Translations under genes and position numbers: made by a program
The notes under the pieces: model-generated
Seen by the model: the letters and a program-made list of their open reading frames with translations, nothing else
Database searches by the model: none
Told to the model about the DNA's origin: nothing
NCBI RefSeq assembly: GCF_013393385.1
Contig: NZ_AP023239.1
Coordinates: 1,612,001-1,676,000, forward strand
Direction of reading: 5' to 3'
DNA from: Paenibacillus sp. URB8-2
Lineage (GTDB): Bacteria > Bacillota > Bacilli > Paenibacillales > Paenibacillaceae
Length of the DNA: 64,000 nucleotides
Shown: positions 1-8,663 of the stretch, one piece after another
Layout: each line of letters opens with the position of its first letter
How positions within the stretch are numbered: the first letter of the stretch is position 1

Positions 1-300
1 GCTTGAGTGAATGAGCGATCACGGTTCCTCGAAAAAGATACTTTCCTGAGAAAATATGGATAATTATGTCCGCTTAAGAACAGGTTTTACTAAAAAGGTG
101 GAAAAGAATCGAATTTGTGATTTTTAATGAATAGTTAAAAGCTTTATAGGTTGTTGAATAGCTCAAGCGATAAGCTTGAGCTTATTTGTGCGTACAGTTT
201 CCTAAGAAAATTGAAGTTAATTTGAATAATGGGGTATAGTGACGAATTATGCATCTATGGATTTAGTTTTCCATTATATTGTTTTAAGGTTGGTTAAAAT
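1..300. other. Upstream gene-free region
   Basis: AT-rich DNA before the first gene. No convincing coding frame is visible. The one clear structure is a stem-loop at 160-182, listed separately. The rest shows no repeat or recognisable RNA. Confidence 0.5.
160..187 (+). terminator. Stem-loop, possible terminator of an upstream gene
   Basis: AGCTCAAGC and GCTTGAGCT form a perfect 9-bp stem around the loop GATAA, followed by TATTTG. The T-tract is short, so termination is plausible but not strong. Confidence 0.45.
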
Positions 301-315
301 ATGGAGGTAAGTGCT

Positions 316-2241
316 TTGCAGAGAATTCAGTTAATTTGGAAAATGATATACGGTTTGATTTTTGTATTAGGACTTGTATTTGGATGGTCGCTTACTGCAA
401 ATGCAGAGCAGAAACAGCAAGAAATCTCAGTTGTTGTCGATGGGAAAATAGTAAATCTAATGAAAAAACCGATCAGCGTTAATAATGTGATTTATGTGCC
501 TTTACGGGGAGTGTTTGAGCAATTGGGTGTTAGTATCAAGTGGGATCAGAGCTCAAGTACGGTAAAGGCAAATAAAGGTGCTCAGAAGATGGTATACACT
601 CTTGGTAGCTCGTATGCACGCATTAATGAGAACGTGCTGCCCCTGTCTTCACCGGGTAAAATAATTGACAGTACGATTATGGTCCCTCTTCGGTTTGTTG
701 GAGAAGCGTTTGGAGCGGAGGTTATTTGGAACTCAACCACAAGAACCGTCGTGATATCGTCCGATCAGACACTACTTTCTTCCATTTCCGCAGAGTCTAC
801 AGGAAGCACCTCTTCCAATCTGGCTAATAACGGGTTTGCAGTTAAGGAGGGGAAGTGGATTTACGGGCTGGAAAATGAACAGCATGGATACGTATCTGGA
901 GGGAATGGCGGATACTTATATAAGGTAAACGAAGAAGATGGCAAAAAGGTCAGTCTTTTACTATCCCAAGTGCGGATGCTGAATATTCAAGGCGAATGGC
1001 TTTATTTCATAGGCAGCGACGGCATTTACAAAATGAGGACTGACGGCAGTTCGCTTAAACAACTGGCATATAACACTGTCGCAAGACAATTATTAATCAT
1101 GAACAATTGGTTGTTTTATAATACAGACGATGGAATCTACCGGATGCAAATTGACCGGAAAGGAGCAATGCCTATACGGATTCTCGATAATCCGAATATC
1201 TATCAGTTTACTGTCTCGAAGGGATGGGTTTATTACAAGGAATCAAGCAACAGTGGGCAAGCCGGAACGATCGGAAGAATCCGTATTAACGGAACGGACA
1301 ACCTCAATTATGGCAGTCTCGACTATGAAGATCTCACGGTACATGAAGACTATATATATTTCAACTATATCGCAGAAGATAAGGCGATGATTGGCAGAAT
1401 ACCTGTTGAAGGAGGTCGCCTGCAGAACTTGGCTATTGCCGAAGGTTTTAATATTTCAGATAATAAGCTGTACTTCAGCAAGGGATATTCCCTCTATCAA
1501 AGCAATTTGGACGGTACCGACAGTAAGAAAGTAGCTCAATTGGGCAGTTGGCCAATGCCAATGAAGCTGATAATTTTGGACGGATCAGTATATTATGAAA
1601 AAGACGCAAGCAATGAAAAGGGCGAATTTGTATCTGCAATGTATTCAATGAATTTAACAACTCAACTGGGAAATAGCTTATATGGAAAGACATTACCCTC
1701 TAGCAATAATGTTGAAAATATATTCGATGAGGTCTATCCTCTTCTGTCTGAAACGGATTCGGAAAAAGAGTACGAAGTAAAGCAAGCCGCCAAGGCTGTA
1801 GTGGAACAAACGGTTTTACCGGATATGACAACGCGTGAAAAAATAAAGGCATTACATGACTATGTTGTACTGAATACGGCATATGACTATGATAATTATC
1901 TGAATGACACTATACCGGACGTTTCTTATAGTGAATATGGAGTATTGATACAGCATAAAGCTGTGTGCCAAGGATATGCATTAACGATGAAAATGCTACT
2001 TGATTTGGTCAATGTGGAGAACTATTACATAACAGGAACGACCAATGAGGGTGCCGGTCATGCTTGGAATATCGTTGTGGTAGATGGTGCCTACTATCAC
2101 TTGGATGCAACATGGGATGACCCTGTCCCTGACGAACCGGGCTATATAGGATATGATTATTTTCTGCTCACGGATGAGCAGATGGCTCAGAATCATGTGT
2201 GGGATAGAGAAACGGTCAAAGGCTTTTTTACAAAAGAATAA
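316..2241 (+). CDS. Secreted stalk-domain/transglutaminase-like protein
   Basis: About 641 residues. The N-terminus has a hydrophobic segment (YGLIFVLGLVFGWSLTANA) that looks like a signal peptide. Next come two copper-amine-oxidase N-domain-like repeats (NNVIYVPLRGVFEQLG and STIMVPLRFVGEAFGAEV), a domain common in Bacillota surface proteins. The middle (about 180-440) has repeated short strands of the IYKMRTDGS / IYRMQIDRK type, consistent with a DUF5050-like propeller. The C-terminus (about 500-641) is transglutaminase-like, with Cys in HKAVCQGYAL, His in GAGHAWNIVV and Asp in YYHLDATWDDP forming the expected triad. The start is uncertain: ATG at 301 has no ribosome binding site, whereas TTG at 316 has GGAGG eight bases upstream (inside the alternative first codons), so 316 is preferred. 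It may act in the cell wall; the substrate is unknown. Confidence 0.8.
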   Translation: MQRIQLIWKMIYGLIFVLGLVFGWSLTANAEQKQQEISVVVDGKIVNLMKKPISVNNVIYVPLRGVFEQLGVSIKWDQSSSTVKANKGAQKMVYTLGSSYARINENVLPLSSPGKIIDSTIMVPLRFVGEAFGAEVIWNSTTRTVVISSDQTLLSSISAESTGSTSSNLANNGFAVKEGKWIYGLENEQHGYVSGGNGGYLYKVNEEDGKKVSLLLSQVRMLNIQGEWLYFIGSDGIYKMRTDGSSLKQLAYNTVARQLLIMNNWLFYNTDDGIYRMQIDRKGAMPIRILDNPNIYQFTVSKGWVYYKESSNSGQAGTIGRIRINGTDNLNYGSLDYEDLTVHEDYIYFNYIAEDKAMIGRIPVEGGRLQNLAIAEGFNISDNKLYFSKGYSLYQSNLDGTDSKKVAQLGSWPMPMKLIILDGSVYYEKDASNEKGEFVSAMYSMNLTTQLGNSLYGKTLPSSNNVENIFDEVYPLLSETDSEKEYEVKQAAKAVVEQTVLPDMTTREKIKALHDYVVLNTAYDYDNYLNDTIPDVSYSEYGVLIQHKAVCQGYALTMKMLLDLVNVENYYITGTTNEGAGHAWNIVVVDGAYYHLDATWDDPVPDEPGYIGYDYFLLTDEQMAQNHVWDRETVKGFFTKE

Positions 2242-2244
2242 ATC

Positions 2245-3383
2245 TATATAAATTGAACTCGTAATATTAAGGACCGCCAGAATCGGGTAAAAGGTAAGAA
2301 AGAACCTGAAAAGGCGGAGATTTAAATGACTACAGAACAAGAGATCGGAAAACTGACAGAAGCCATGAAGGAAACGGAAAGTACCCGGATGTATGAAAGA
2401 TATTTGGCGATAAGGCTGCATCTAGAGGGCCGGACCCTCACCGAAATTGCCGATATTTTGGGCAGATCCTTTCCGGCCATCAGCGGATACTGGAAGAACT
2501 ACCGTAAGAACGGACTGCAAGGTCTTGAATTGGGTGAATATCCGGGTGGTTCCAAGCGACTTTCGAATGAGCAAGAGGAACGGCTGAAGCAAGTCATCGC
2601 TGAGAAACGCCCTGTCGATGTTGGCTTTGAAGCGAAGTATACCTGGACGTTAAAACTCATTCGTGCCTGGATTCTTCGGGAGTATAGCGAAGACTACACG
2701 CTCAAAGGCGTCTCCAAAATGCTGAACCGCCTTGGCTTCAGCTACACGAAGGCCACCTATACTTTGGCAAAGGCCAATCCAGAGGAGCAAGAGCAGTTTC
2801 GCCAAGTCACGCTACCTGAGCTCAAAGACCAGTTAGATCAAGGAAAAGTGGATCATCTGCTGTTTGAAGACGAATCGGCTATTCGGGCCTATCTAGCCTT
2901 ACAGTACAATTGGTTTCCGAGAGGACAACAGCGAAAAATCAAGACGTATGGCCAGCATCAGGGTGCCAAGCTGTTTGCAGCGATCGATTACGAAACCGGC
3001 CATGTCCTTCACCGGGAAGAAGAAAAACTGGATGCGAAAGCGTTCCAACGCTTCTTGACCGATATTTTACAGACGTATTCCGGCAAGGTCGTGGTTGTAC
3101 TGGATAATGCCCACATTCATCATGCCGATGAAATTCAGCCTTTTCTCAGGGAGCACGCCCGATTGCAGTTGGTTTATTTACCCAAGTACAGCCCGGAACT
3201 CAATCCCACGGAAGGTTTGTGGAAATGGCTAAAGCACGATGTCGTGAACAATGTGTTTTTCCAAAAGTTCTACGTCATTCGTTCCCATGTGGCCGCTTTT
3301 ATGAAAAGCATCAACCGAACTCCTCAAGCCGTAATTGACCGCTTACTTCTTCAGGTATAAAGATTTTCAGTTCAACTTATATA
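2245..3383 (+). mobile_element. Complete IS630-family insertion sequence
   Basis: Terminal inverted repeats are visible: TATATAAATTGAACT at 2245-2259 and the complement of TATATAAGTTGAACT at 3369-3383, 14 of 15 matching. Both ends begin with TA, as expected for the TA target of the IS630/Tc1 group. The single transposase gene is intact. The element begins three bases after the stop codon of the preceding gene, so it sits in that gene's 3' flank without disrupting it. Confidence 0.85.
2326..3360 (+). CDS. IS630 family transposase
   Basis: 344 residues, the usual full length for a one-frame IS630 transposase. The N-terminal third is a helix-turn-helix region (LTEIADILGRSFPAISGYWK). The catalytic half carries the DDE residues: Asp in LLFEDESAI, Asp in VVVLDNAHIHH and Glu in SPELNPTEGLWK. 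The frame is uninterrupted and the inverted repeats flank it, so the element could be active. The product would catalyse cut-and-paste transposition into TA dinucleotides. Confidence 0.92.
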   Translation: MTTEQEIGKLTEAMKETESTRMYERYLAIRLHLEGRTLTEIADILGRSFPAISGYWKNYRKNGLQGLELGEYPGGSKRLSNEQEERLKQVIAEKRPVDVGFEAKYTWTLKLIRAWILREYSEDYTLKGVSKMLNRLGFSYTKATYTLAKANPEEQEQFRQVTLPELKDQLDQGKVDHLLFEDESAIRAYLALQYNWFPRGQQRKIKTYGQHQGAKLFAAIDYETGHVLHREEEKLDAKAFQRFLTDILQTYSGKVVVVLDNAHIHHADEIQPFLREHARLQLVYLPKYSPELNPTEGLWKWLKHDVVNNVFFQKFYVIRSHVAAFMKSINRTPQAVIDRLLLQV

Positions 3384-3525
3384 ACTACTAAAAGTAGAAT
3401 CCAGAAATCTCATCACCTTAAAAAGATGAGCCGATGATTTTTGCCAGCTTGGTCTTGTATCCAGAGATCGTGATATGAACTTTGTTCAGGAAGCGTTTGG
3501 TTTACCCCTAATAACGATTTAGCTG

Positions 3526-3570
3526 ACCCACCGTAACTCCATAAGGAGATACGATGGGTTTGTTTTTATT
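3526..3570 (+). terminator. Rho-independent terminator
   Basis: ACCCACCGTAACTCC pairs with GGAGATACGATGGGT (two imperfect positions) around the loop ATAA, followed by TTGTTTTTATT. Confidence 0.65.
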
Positions 3571-3621
3571 ATGGGGCTGACCTTGGGAAATAAAAGTTGC
3601 CATACCCATACATGCTCCCTC

Positions 3622-3648
3622 GCAGGTAGTTGATGCCTGCTTTTTTTG
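3622..3648 (+). terminator. Short terminator-like hairpin
   Basis: GCAGGT and GCCTGC form a 6-bp stem (one G-T pair) immediately followed by seven T residues. Confidence 0.5.
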
Positions 3649-3682
3649 CGCCTTTAGCTCCCCCAAGGTCAAAAAAATACAC

Positions 3683-3733
3683 GTCAACCGGTATGAGTCC
3701 TATACCGTATTTTTGACCGCTGGTTGCTATAAT
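3683..3733 (+). promoter_or_regulatory. Promoter and dyad operator for the sugar-uptake operon
   Basis: An extended -10 element, TGCTATAAT, lies at 3725-3733 (TATAAT 3728-3733). Upstream is a dyad: CGGTAT (3689-3694) and ATACCG (3702-3707), with outer arms GTCAA (3683-3687) and TTGAC (3713-3717). The dyad covers the -35 zone, which suits an operator. The regulator is unknown; the downstream YesN-type protein or a LacI protein elsewhere are candidates. Confidence 0.5.
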
Positions 3734-3796
3734 GAGGTCGAATAGAAGCGGCGGAACGCTTGCTAATCGGGAATCCGCCGGGAAAGCGAGGCTCGC

Positions 3797-5164
3797 ATGG
3801 ATAGCTACAGAATGAAGAGCAGGGAAATCCCGCTGAATACATCCTATGAGGTAATCGTCGTCGGGGGCGGACCGGCAGGCTGCACCGCCGCGGCGTCAGC
3901 CGCGCGGGAAGGGGCGAAGACGCTGCTGATCGAGGCCACCGGAAGTCTCGGCGGGATGGGGACGTCGGGGTTGGTCCCGGCGTGGTGCCCGTTCTCGGAT
4001 AAGGAGAAAATGGTCTACCGCGGGCTGGCGGAGAAGGTGTTCGAAACGCTGAAGGCGCAAATGCCCCATGTGAAGCCGGAGGCGCTTGATTGGGTGCCGA
4101 TCGAGCCGGAAAAGCTGAAGGTTGTCTACGACGATCTGGTGACGGAGGCGGGTGCCGACGTGCTGTTCCTAACGTCGCTGGCCGAGGTGGAGACGGACGG
4201 ACAGGGAAACGTGACGGCGATTGTCGCCTTGAACAAGGGCGGGCTGCAGGCGTTCCGGGCGCCGGTGTATATCGATTGCACGGGCGACGGGGATGTCGCC
4301 GCCTGGGCGGGAGCGGAGTACCGGAAAGGCGACAGCGCCACCGGCGATCTCCAGCCGGCCACTCATTGCTTCGTCCTCGGCAATGTCGACGATTACGCGT
4401 ATCTGAACGGGCCGCTTCTCCATAAAGAGAACCCGCGGAGCCCGATCCACGAAGCGTTTGCATCAGGCCGATACCCGGATGTGCCGGACACCCACCTCTG
4501 CAACAATCTGATCGCGCCGCGCGCCGTCGGCTTCAACGCCGGGCATCTGTGGCAGGTGGACAATACGGATGCCCATTCCGTATCCAAGGCGCTGATTCGG
4601 GGGCGGAAGATGGCTGCCGCCTACCGCGACATGCTGGCCGAGATCCAGCCGGCCTCTTTTGGCAATGCTTACGTCGCCAGCACCGGCACGCTGATGGGCA
4701 CACGCGAATCGCGGCGCATCATCGGGGATTACGTGCTGACGGTCGATGACTACGTCTCCCGCCGGAGCTTCGAGGATGAGATTTGCCGTAACAGCTATTT
4801 TATCGATGTGCACGGCACCGAGAAGGAGGAGAAGAGCGAGGCGGGCTCGGCGCAGACGATTACGCTGTATGGGCCGGGCGAATCGCACGGCATTCCCTAC
4901 CGCTGCCTGACGCCGCGCGGGCTGCGCAATGTGCTTGTGGCCGGGCGGTCCATCTCCTGCGAGCGCCGGGTGCTCGGCAGCGTCCGCGTCATGCCGGTCT
5001 GCCTCGCGATGGGTGAAGCCGCCGGATTGGCCGCATCCCTCGCCGCCTCGGCGGACGGCGATGTGCATGCGGTCGACGTCGGCCGGCTGCGGCAGCGTCT
5101 GCGGGAAGAAGGGGCCTATCTGCCGGAGATGACCGCCGCCGGGAACAGGGGAGATGCGAGATGA
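3797..5164 (+). CDS. FAD-dependent oxidoreductase
   Basis: 455 residues. The N-terminus has a dinucleotide-binding fold (VIVVGGGPAGCTAAASAAREG, then the acidic LLIEA strand end), and a conserved LGGMGTSG loop follows. The C-terminal region has the FAD-contacting pattern RGLRNVLVAGRSISCERRVLGSVRVMPVCLAMGEAAGLAA. This matches the FAD_oxidored family, which often accompanies carbohydrate ABC importers in Paenibacillus; the substrate is not known. It is the first gene of a cluster with two permeases and a binding lipoprotein, and its end overlaps the first permease start by 11 bases, so the two are probably co-translated. The start ATG follows a dyad-regulated promoter. Confidence 0.85.
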   Translation: MDSYRMKSREIPLNTSYEVIVVGGGPAGCTAAASAAREGAKTLLIEATGSLGGMGTSGLVPAWCPFSDKEKMVYRGLAEKVFETLKAQMPHVKPEALDWVPIEPEKLKVVYDDLVTEAGADVLFLTSLAEVETDGQGNVTAIVALNKGGLQAFRAPVYIDCTGDGDVAAWAGAEYRKGDSATGDLQPATHCFVLGNVDDYAYLNGPLLHKENPRSPIHEAFASGRYPDVPDTHLCNNLIAPRAVGFNAGHLWQVDNTDAHSVSKALIRGRKMAAAYRDMLAEIQPASFGNAYVASTGTLMGTRESRRIIGDYVLTVDDYVSRRSFEDEICRNSYFIDVHGTEKEEKSEAGSAQTITLYGPGESHGIPYRCLTPRGLRNVLVAGRSISCERRVLGSVRVMPVCLAMGEAAGLAASLAASADGDVHAVDVGRLRQRLREEGAYLPEMTAAGNRGDAR

Positions 5165-6101
5165 GCCACCACGCAACCGTACAGAAGCAGCTCGCAGCTA
5201 CGGAAAAAGAACGTACTGGACCCGCCGGCGGCGCGAACAGCTGGCCGGCTGGCTGTTCATTGCGCCCGAGGTGATCGGCATGCTTGTCCTCGCTGTATTT
5301 CCGCTCATTTTCAGCCTGGGCCTCAGTCTGACCGAGTGGAACCTCGTCGGCGGCCTGTCCGCCATCAAGTTTATTGGACTCGATAATTTTACCGAGCTGT
5401 TCCGGGACGATCGGTTCCTTAAGGCGCTGAAGAACAACATCGGCTTCACCGCCGGCACCGTGCCGGCCACGATGCTGCTGGGCGTCGTTTTAGCCGCGAT
5501 CATCCACAAGAAATTGTACATTAAGGATTATTTCAAGGTGGCGTTCTTCGTTCCTTATATTTGCTCAACGGTCGCGGTTTCAGCGGTGTGGTCGGCGCTC
5601 TATCATCCGTCCAAGGGACCGCTCAACCAGCTGCTGATCCAGCTTGGCGTCGCCGATCCGCCGCGCTGGCTGGTGGACACGAGCTGGTCGCTGGCCGCAA
5701 TCATGGTGATCTATATCTGGCAGCTGCTCGGCTACCAGATCATCATTTTTCTGGCGGGGATGGCCAATATCCCTGATGAGCTCTACGAGGCCGCGACGAT
5801 CGACGGCGCGACAGGCATCCAGCAGTTTCGGCGGATCACGCTGCCGATGCTCGGGCCGACGACTTTTTTTCTGGCGATAACCAGCATCATCTCTTCGTTC
5901 AAGGTGTTCGACATGATCAAGTTCCTGACAAACGGCGGACCCAATTACTCCAGTACGGTCATCGTATACCAGATTTATGAAGAAGGATTCCAGCATTTCC
6001 GGATGGGTTACGCTTCGGCCATGTCCTGGATACTGTTCCTGATCATCATGCTCGTGACTTCGCTGACCTGGATTACGCAGAGCCGGAAGGTGCATTATTA
6101 A
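5154..6101 (+). CDS. Sugar ABC transporter permease (MalF/UgpA type)
   Basis: 315 residues with about six membrane segments, the first at GWLFIAPEVIGMLVLAVFPL. The cytoplasmic EAA loop is present near residue 220 (YEAATIDGATGIQQFRRITLP), where the ATPase docks. The N-terminus is basic and precedes the first helix. The start at 5154 lies inside the end of the oxidoreductase gene, with AGGGGAG very close upstream; a later non-ATG start cannot be excluded. It pairs with the MalG-type permease downstream. No ATPase gene is present, so a shared MsmX-type ATPase is likely. Confidence 0.9.
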   Translation: MRDEPPRNRTEAARSYGKRTYWTRRRREQLAGWLFIAPEVIGMLVLAVFPLIFSLGLSLTEWNLVGGLSAIKFIGLDNFTELFRDDRFLKALKNNIGFTAGTVPATMLLGVVLAAIIHKKLYIKDYFKVAFFVPYICSTVAVSAVWSALYHPSKGPLNQLLIQLGVADPPRWLVDTSWSLAAIMVIYIWQLLGYQIIIFLAGMANIPDELYEAATIDGATGIQQFRRITLPMLGPTTFFLAITSIISSFKVFDMIKFLTNGGPNYSSTVIVYQIYEEGFQHFRMGYASAMSWILFLIIMLVTSLTWITQSRKVHY

Positions 6102-6138
6102 GTTTCGAAATTAAGTTTCGAAATAAAGTTTCGAAGAA
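6100..6138 (+). repeat. Three tandem 13-bp repeats between the permease genes
   Basis: The unit AAGTTTCGAAATW occurs at 6100-6112 and 6113-6125, with a third copy at 6126-6138 that diverges at its end. Each contains the palindrome TTCGAA. The array starts at the last bases of the stop codon of the first permease and ends just before the ribosome binding site of the second. Confidence 0.8.
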
Positions 6139-6153
6139 AGGACATAAGCACAA

Positions 6154-6990
6154 ATGACGATACGAAAAATCAAGCTTGGGTCTATCGTGCTAACGGTGCT
6201 GTTCGGCGCTCTCTCACTTTTCTTCCTGCTGCCGCTGGTCTGGATGATGTCCGCCGCCGCCAAGACGGAAAAAGAAGTCTGGACGTTTCCGATTCAGTGG
6301 ATTCCTGAGGATTGGCATTTTGTCGAAAATTTCAAGACGGTCTGGATGGGGGACGTCTCCTTCGGCCTTTTCTATATGAACTCGGTCAAAATCGCACTGA
6401 TCTCCACGCTCGCAACGCTCATCGTCTCCGCCATGGCCGGCTATGCGCTGTCCAAGCTGAAATTTACGGGAAAAGGTCTCGTCTTCAGCGCCATGATGGC
6501 TTTTATGATGATCCCGGAGCAGGCGACGCTCGTTCCCCGCTATATCATGATCAAGGAAATGGGACTGTACGATACGCACGCTTCGCTCATTCTCATGGGC
6601 ATGTTCTCCAGTTATTTCACCTTTTTGCTCCGGCAGTTCATGATCGGGGTGCATAACGATTTATTGGAAGCGGCCGAACTGGACGGCGCCGGATTCTACC
6701 GCATTTTCTGGAGCGTTATGCTCCCCTTGAGCCGTCCCATTCTCGCCACCGTCGGCATCATCAAATTCATCTGGACCTGGAATGACTATCAGGGACCGCT
6801 GATCATGCTGAATTCAACCAATCTGTATACAATTCCGCTCGGCATGCAGTTCTTCAAAGAGGAGTTCGGAACGACGATTTCGGTGATGATGATGGCTTCG
6901 CTCGCGGCCATTATTCCGCTGCTCGTGCTGTTCCTGGTGCTGCAGAAGCAGGTGATCAAGGGCATTTCCATCGGTGGGGTCAAGGGCTAA
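6154..6990 (+). CDS. Sugar ABC transporter permease (MalG type)
   Basis: 278 residues, typical of the MalG/UgpE family. About six membrane helices, starting with TVLFGALSLFFLLPLVWMMS. The EAA loop lies at about 165-190 (LEAAELDGAGFYRIFWSVMLPLSRP). It would form the heterodimeric importer channel with the upstream permease. GAAAGGA precedes the start by a workable distance. The 52-bp gap from the first permease is filled by the three 13-bp repeats. Confidence 0.92.
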   Translation: MTIRKIKLGSIVLTVLFGALSLFFLLPLVWMMSAAAKTEKEVWTFPIQWIPEDWHFVENFKTVWMGDVSFGLFYMNSVKIALISTLATLIVSAMAGYALSKLKFTGKGLVFSAMMAFMMIPEQATLVPRYIMIKEMGLYDTHASLILMGMFSSYFTFLLRQFMIGVHNDLLEAAELDGAGFYRIFWSVMLPLSRPILATVGIIKFIWTWNDYQGPLIMLNSTNLYTIPLGMQFFKEEFGTTISVMMMASLAAIIPLLVLFLVLQKQVIKGISIGGVKG

Positions 6991-7131
6991 AAGCGACCAG
7001 CCTGACCGGCGGAGCTTGCCATAGCCGCAAAGTCAAAAATGTCTACGCCCGGACCGCAAGACTGTACACGGTGCCCGCGGCGGCGGGGTAGTATAATTAA
7101 ATTGCATCAACCAACTGAAGGGGGAAATGGT

Positions 7132-8487
7132 ATGAAGAAGCCTGCATTATGGTTGGCCGGCCTGCTGCTGACGTTCTCGGTCACCGCATGTTCCGGAAGC
7201 GGGAATGCTCCGGCCGCAAGCGATAAAGGAGCCGCCGATCCGACCGCGGCAACCCAGACGAATACACCCGGGGAGAAAGAAAAGATCAAATTTTACACCT
7301 TTAAATCCAATAAACCGGAGGAGCCGACGTACCAGGCGGTTCAAGCCTACAACCAGTCGCAGGATAAAGTTGAGGTGGAATATGTTTCGCTTGTTCAGAA
7401 CAGCGACAGCACAGAGTTTCTGAAAAAGCTGGACGTTCTCGTTGCCGGCGGTGAAGTTGTAGACGCTTTCATGACCGGGAATGAGGAAGAATTGATGGAA
7501 CGGGCTTCGCGCGGAGTTGTGGAACCGCTTAACTCGTATTTTGAGACCGAGGGCGTCAAGCCGGAGGATGAATATTTCAAGGTACTCAAGCTCGATGGGA
7601 AAGTCTACGGGCTGATGGGTTCCGCAACGCAGTGGTTTACGGTCTTCAACAAGAAGCATCTGGATGAGGCCGGACTTAAGCTTCCGGAGATGGGCTGGAC
7701 CTGGGATGACTTCCGCGATTATGCCAAAAAGCTGACGACAAAGGATCATTTCGGGACTTATTTCCACACCTGGGGCGAATACGCGAACATCATCGCGTAC
7801 ACCGAGCATCCGAATCCGCAGCTGAACGCCGACCTGAAGCCGATCTTCGACGATCCGTCCTTTAGTTATTTCTTCAATCTCCGCCGCGCTATGGAGAAGG
7901 AAGACAAGAGCGTCGAGCCTTATGCGGATGTGCTGGCTTCGAACTATCATGTGCTGCAGCAGTTTTTCGCCGGTAAAGCCAGCATGCTGGCCGTTCCGAG
8001 CTACGCCGTCCGGGCGGGTCTCAATCTGGAAAAATTCCCGCATGACTTTCAGATGGTGTACGCACCGCTCCCCCGTTCCGTTGATGCAACCGATGTCGGC
8101 ATGACGAACATTTCCGGCGGAGGTCTGGCGGTTGGCGCCAAGTCTGCGCACAAGCAGGCGGCTTATGATTTCATCCGCTGGATGACCAAGGAAGCTTACA
8201 AGTATACGCAGGAAATTCCGGCGCTGAAAAAGGTCGACGGCAAGGCGCTGCTGGAACAATTTTTTAGCGAGAACAAAAACTTGATCGATACCGACTCGCT
8301 CGCCAAAACGCTGTTCGACAGCCGCAACAAAATGCCGGAGGGCACCTTCACCGTTCCTTACGGCAGCCAGCTGAAGACGATTGTTGAAAATTCCTTCGCC
8401 AGCTATATGCTCGACAATCGCAAATTCGATGATGTCAAGGCGGAAATGACGGCGGAAGTCGATAAGGTAGTCGCTGCCAACAAGTAA
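7132..8487 (+). CDS. Extracellular sugar-binding lipoprotein of the ABC importer
   Basis: 451 residues. The start at 7132 is preferred over upstream in-frame codons because AAGGGGGA lies just upstream and a lipoprotein signal follows at once (MKKPALWLAGLLLTFSVTAC, lipobox before Cys). The mature part has the family-1 solute-binding layout: KIKFYTFKSN start, a DAFMTGNEEE segment, the LPEMGWTWDDFRDYAKKL helix region and an ISGGGLAVGAKSAHKQAAYDFIRWM C-lobe motif. It delivers an oligosaccharide to the two permeases. A TATAAT at 7092-7097 could give it its own promoter. A large 61-bp hairpin follows the gene. Confidence 0.92.
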   Translation: MKKPALWLAGLLLTFSVTACSGSGNAPAASDKGAADPTAATQTNTPGEKEKIKFYTFKSNKPEEPTYQAVQAYNQSQDKVEVEYVSLVQNSDSTEFLKKLDVLVAGGEVVDAFMTGNEEELMERASRGVVEPLNSYFETEGVKPEDEYFKVLKLDGKVYGLMGSATQWFTVFNKKHLDEAGLKLPEMGWTWDDFRDYAKKLTTKDHFGTYFHTWGEYANIIAYTEHPNPQLNADLKPIFDDPSFSYFFNLRRAMEKEDKSVEPYADVLASNYHVLQQFFAGKASMLAVPSYAVRAGLNLEKFPHDFQMVYAPLPRSVDATDVGMTNISGGGLAVGAKSAHKQAAYDFIRWMTKEAYKYTQEIPALKKVDGKALLEQFFSENKNLIDTDSLAKTLFDSRNKMPEGTFTVPYGSQLKTIVENSFASYMLDNRKFDDVKAEMTAEVDKVVAANK

Positions 8488-8516
8488 ACGGCCTTTGATA
8501 GATAAACCATCGGTTC

Positions 8517-8577
8517 CCCGCAAAATAATCGCAGGTAACTTAGAAGGCAATCTCGCCTTAACGCATTATTTTGCGGG
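8517..8577 (+). terminator. Long stem-loop after the binding-protein gene
   Basis: CCCGCAAAATAAT (8517-8529) is the exact complement of ATTATTTTGCGGG (8565-8577), a 13-bp stem. An inner hairpin, AAGGC/GCCTT, sits in the loop. The downstream ACGATTTTAA is only weakly T-rich, so it may work as a 3' stabiliser or attenuator rather than a strong terminator. Confidence 0.6.
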
Positions 8578-8663
8578 ACGATTTTAACCGGATTGTCATA
8601 AAGGCCAGCAAACAGGGTTTATAATAACTATATAACGATACTCTGGGAGAAGGATGGCCCGCA

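Larger units (their letters stand above)
3384..3682. other. Gene-free stretch after the IS, with two hairpins
   Basis: No supportable coding frame. The region marks a sharp change from AT-rich DNA to the GC-rich sugar-uptake locus. Two terminator-like hairpins (3526-3570 and 3622-3648) are listed separately; their genes of origin are not visible, so this may be the remains of a displaced gene's 3' end. Confidence 0.5.

Noticed and set aside
3684..4463. Minus-strand frame of 259 residues opposite the FAD oxidoreductase
   Set aside because: Proline/arginine-rich translation typical of the antisense of GC-rich genes; no domain, no ribosome site.
7147..8550. Minus-strand frame of 467 residues opposite the sugar-binding lipoprotein
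   Set aside because: Shadow frame of a GC-rich gene; the plus-strand product has a lipobox and family motifs.
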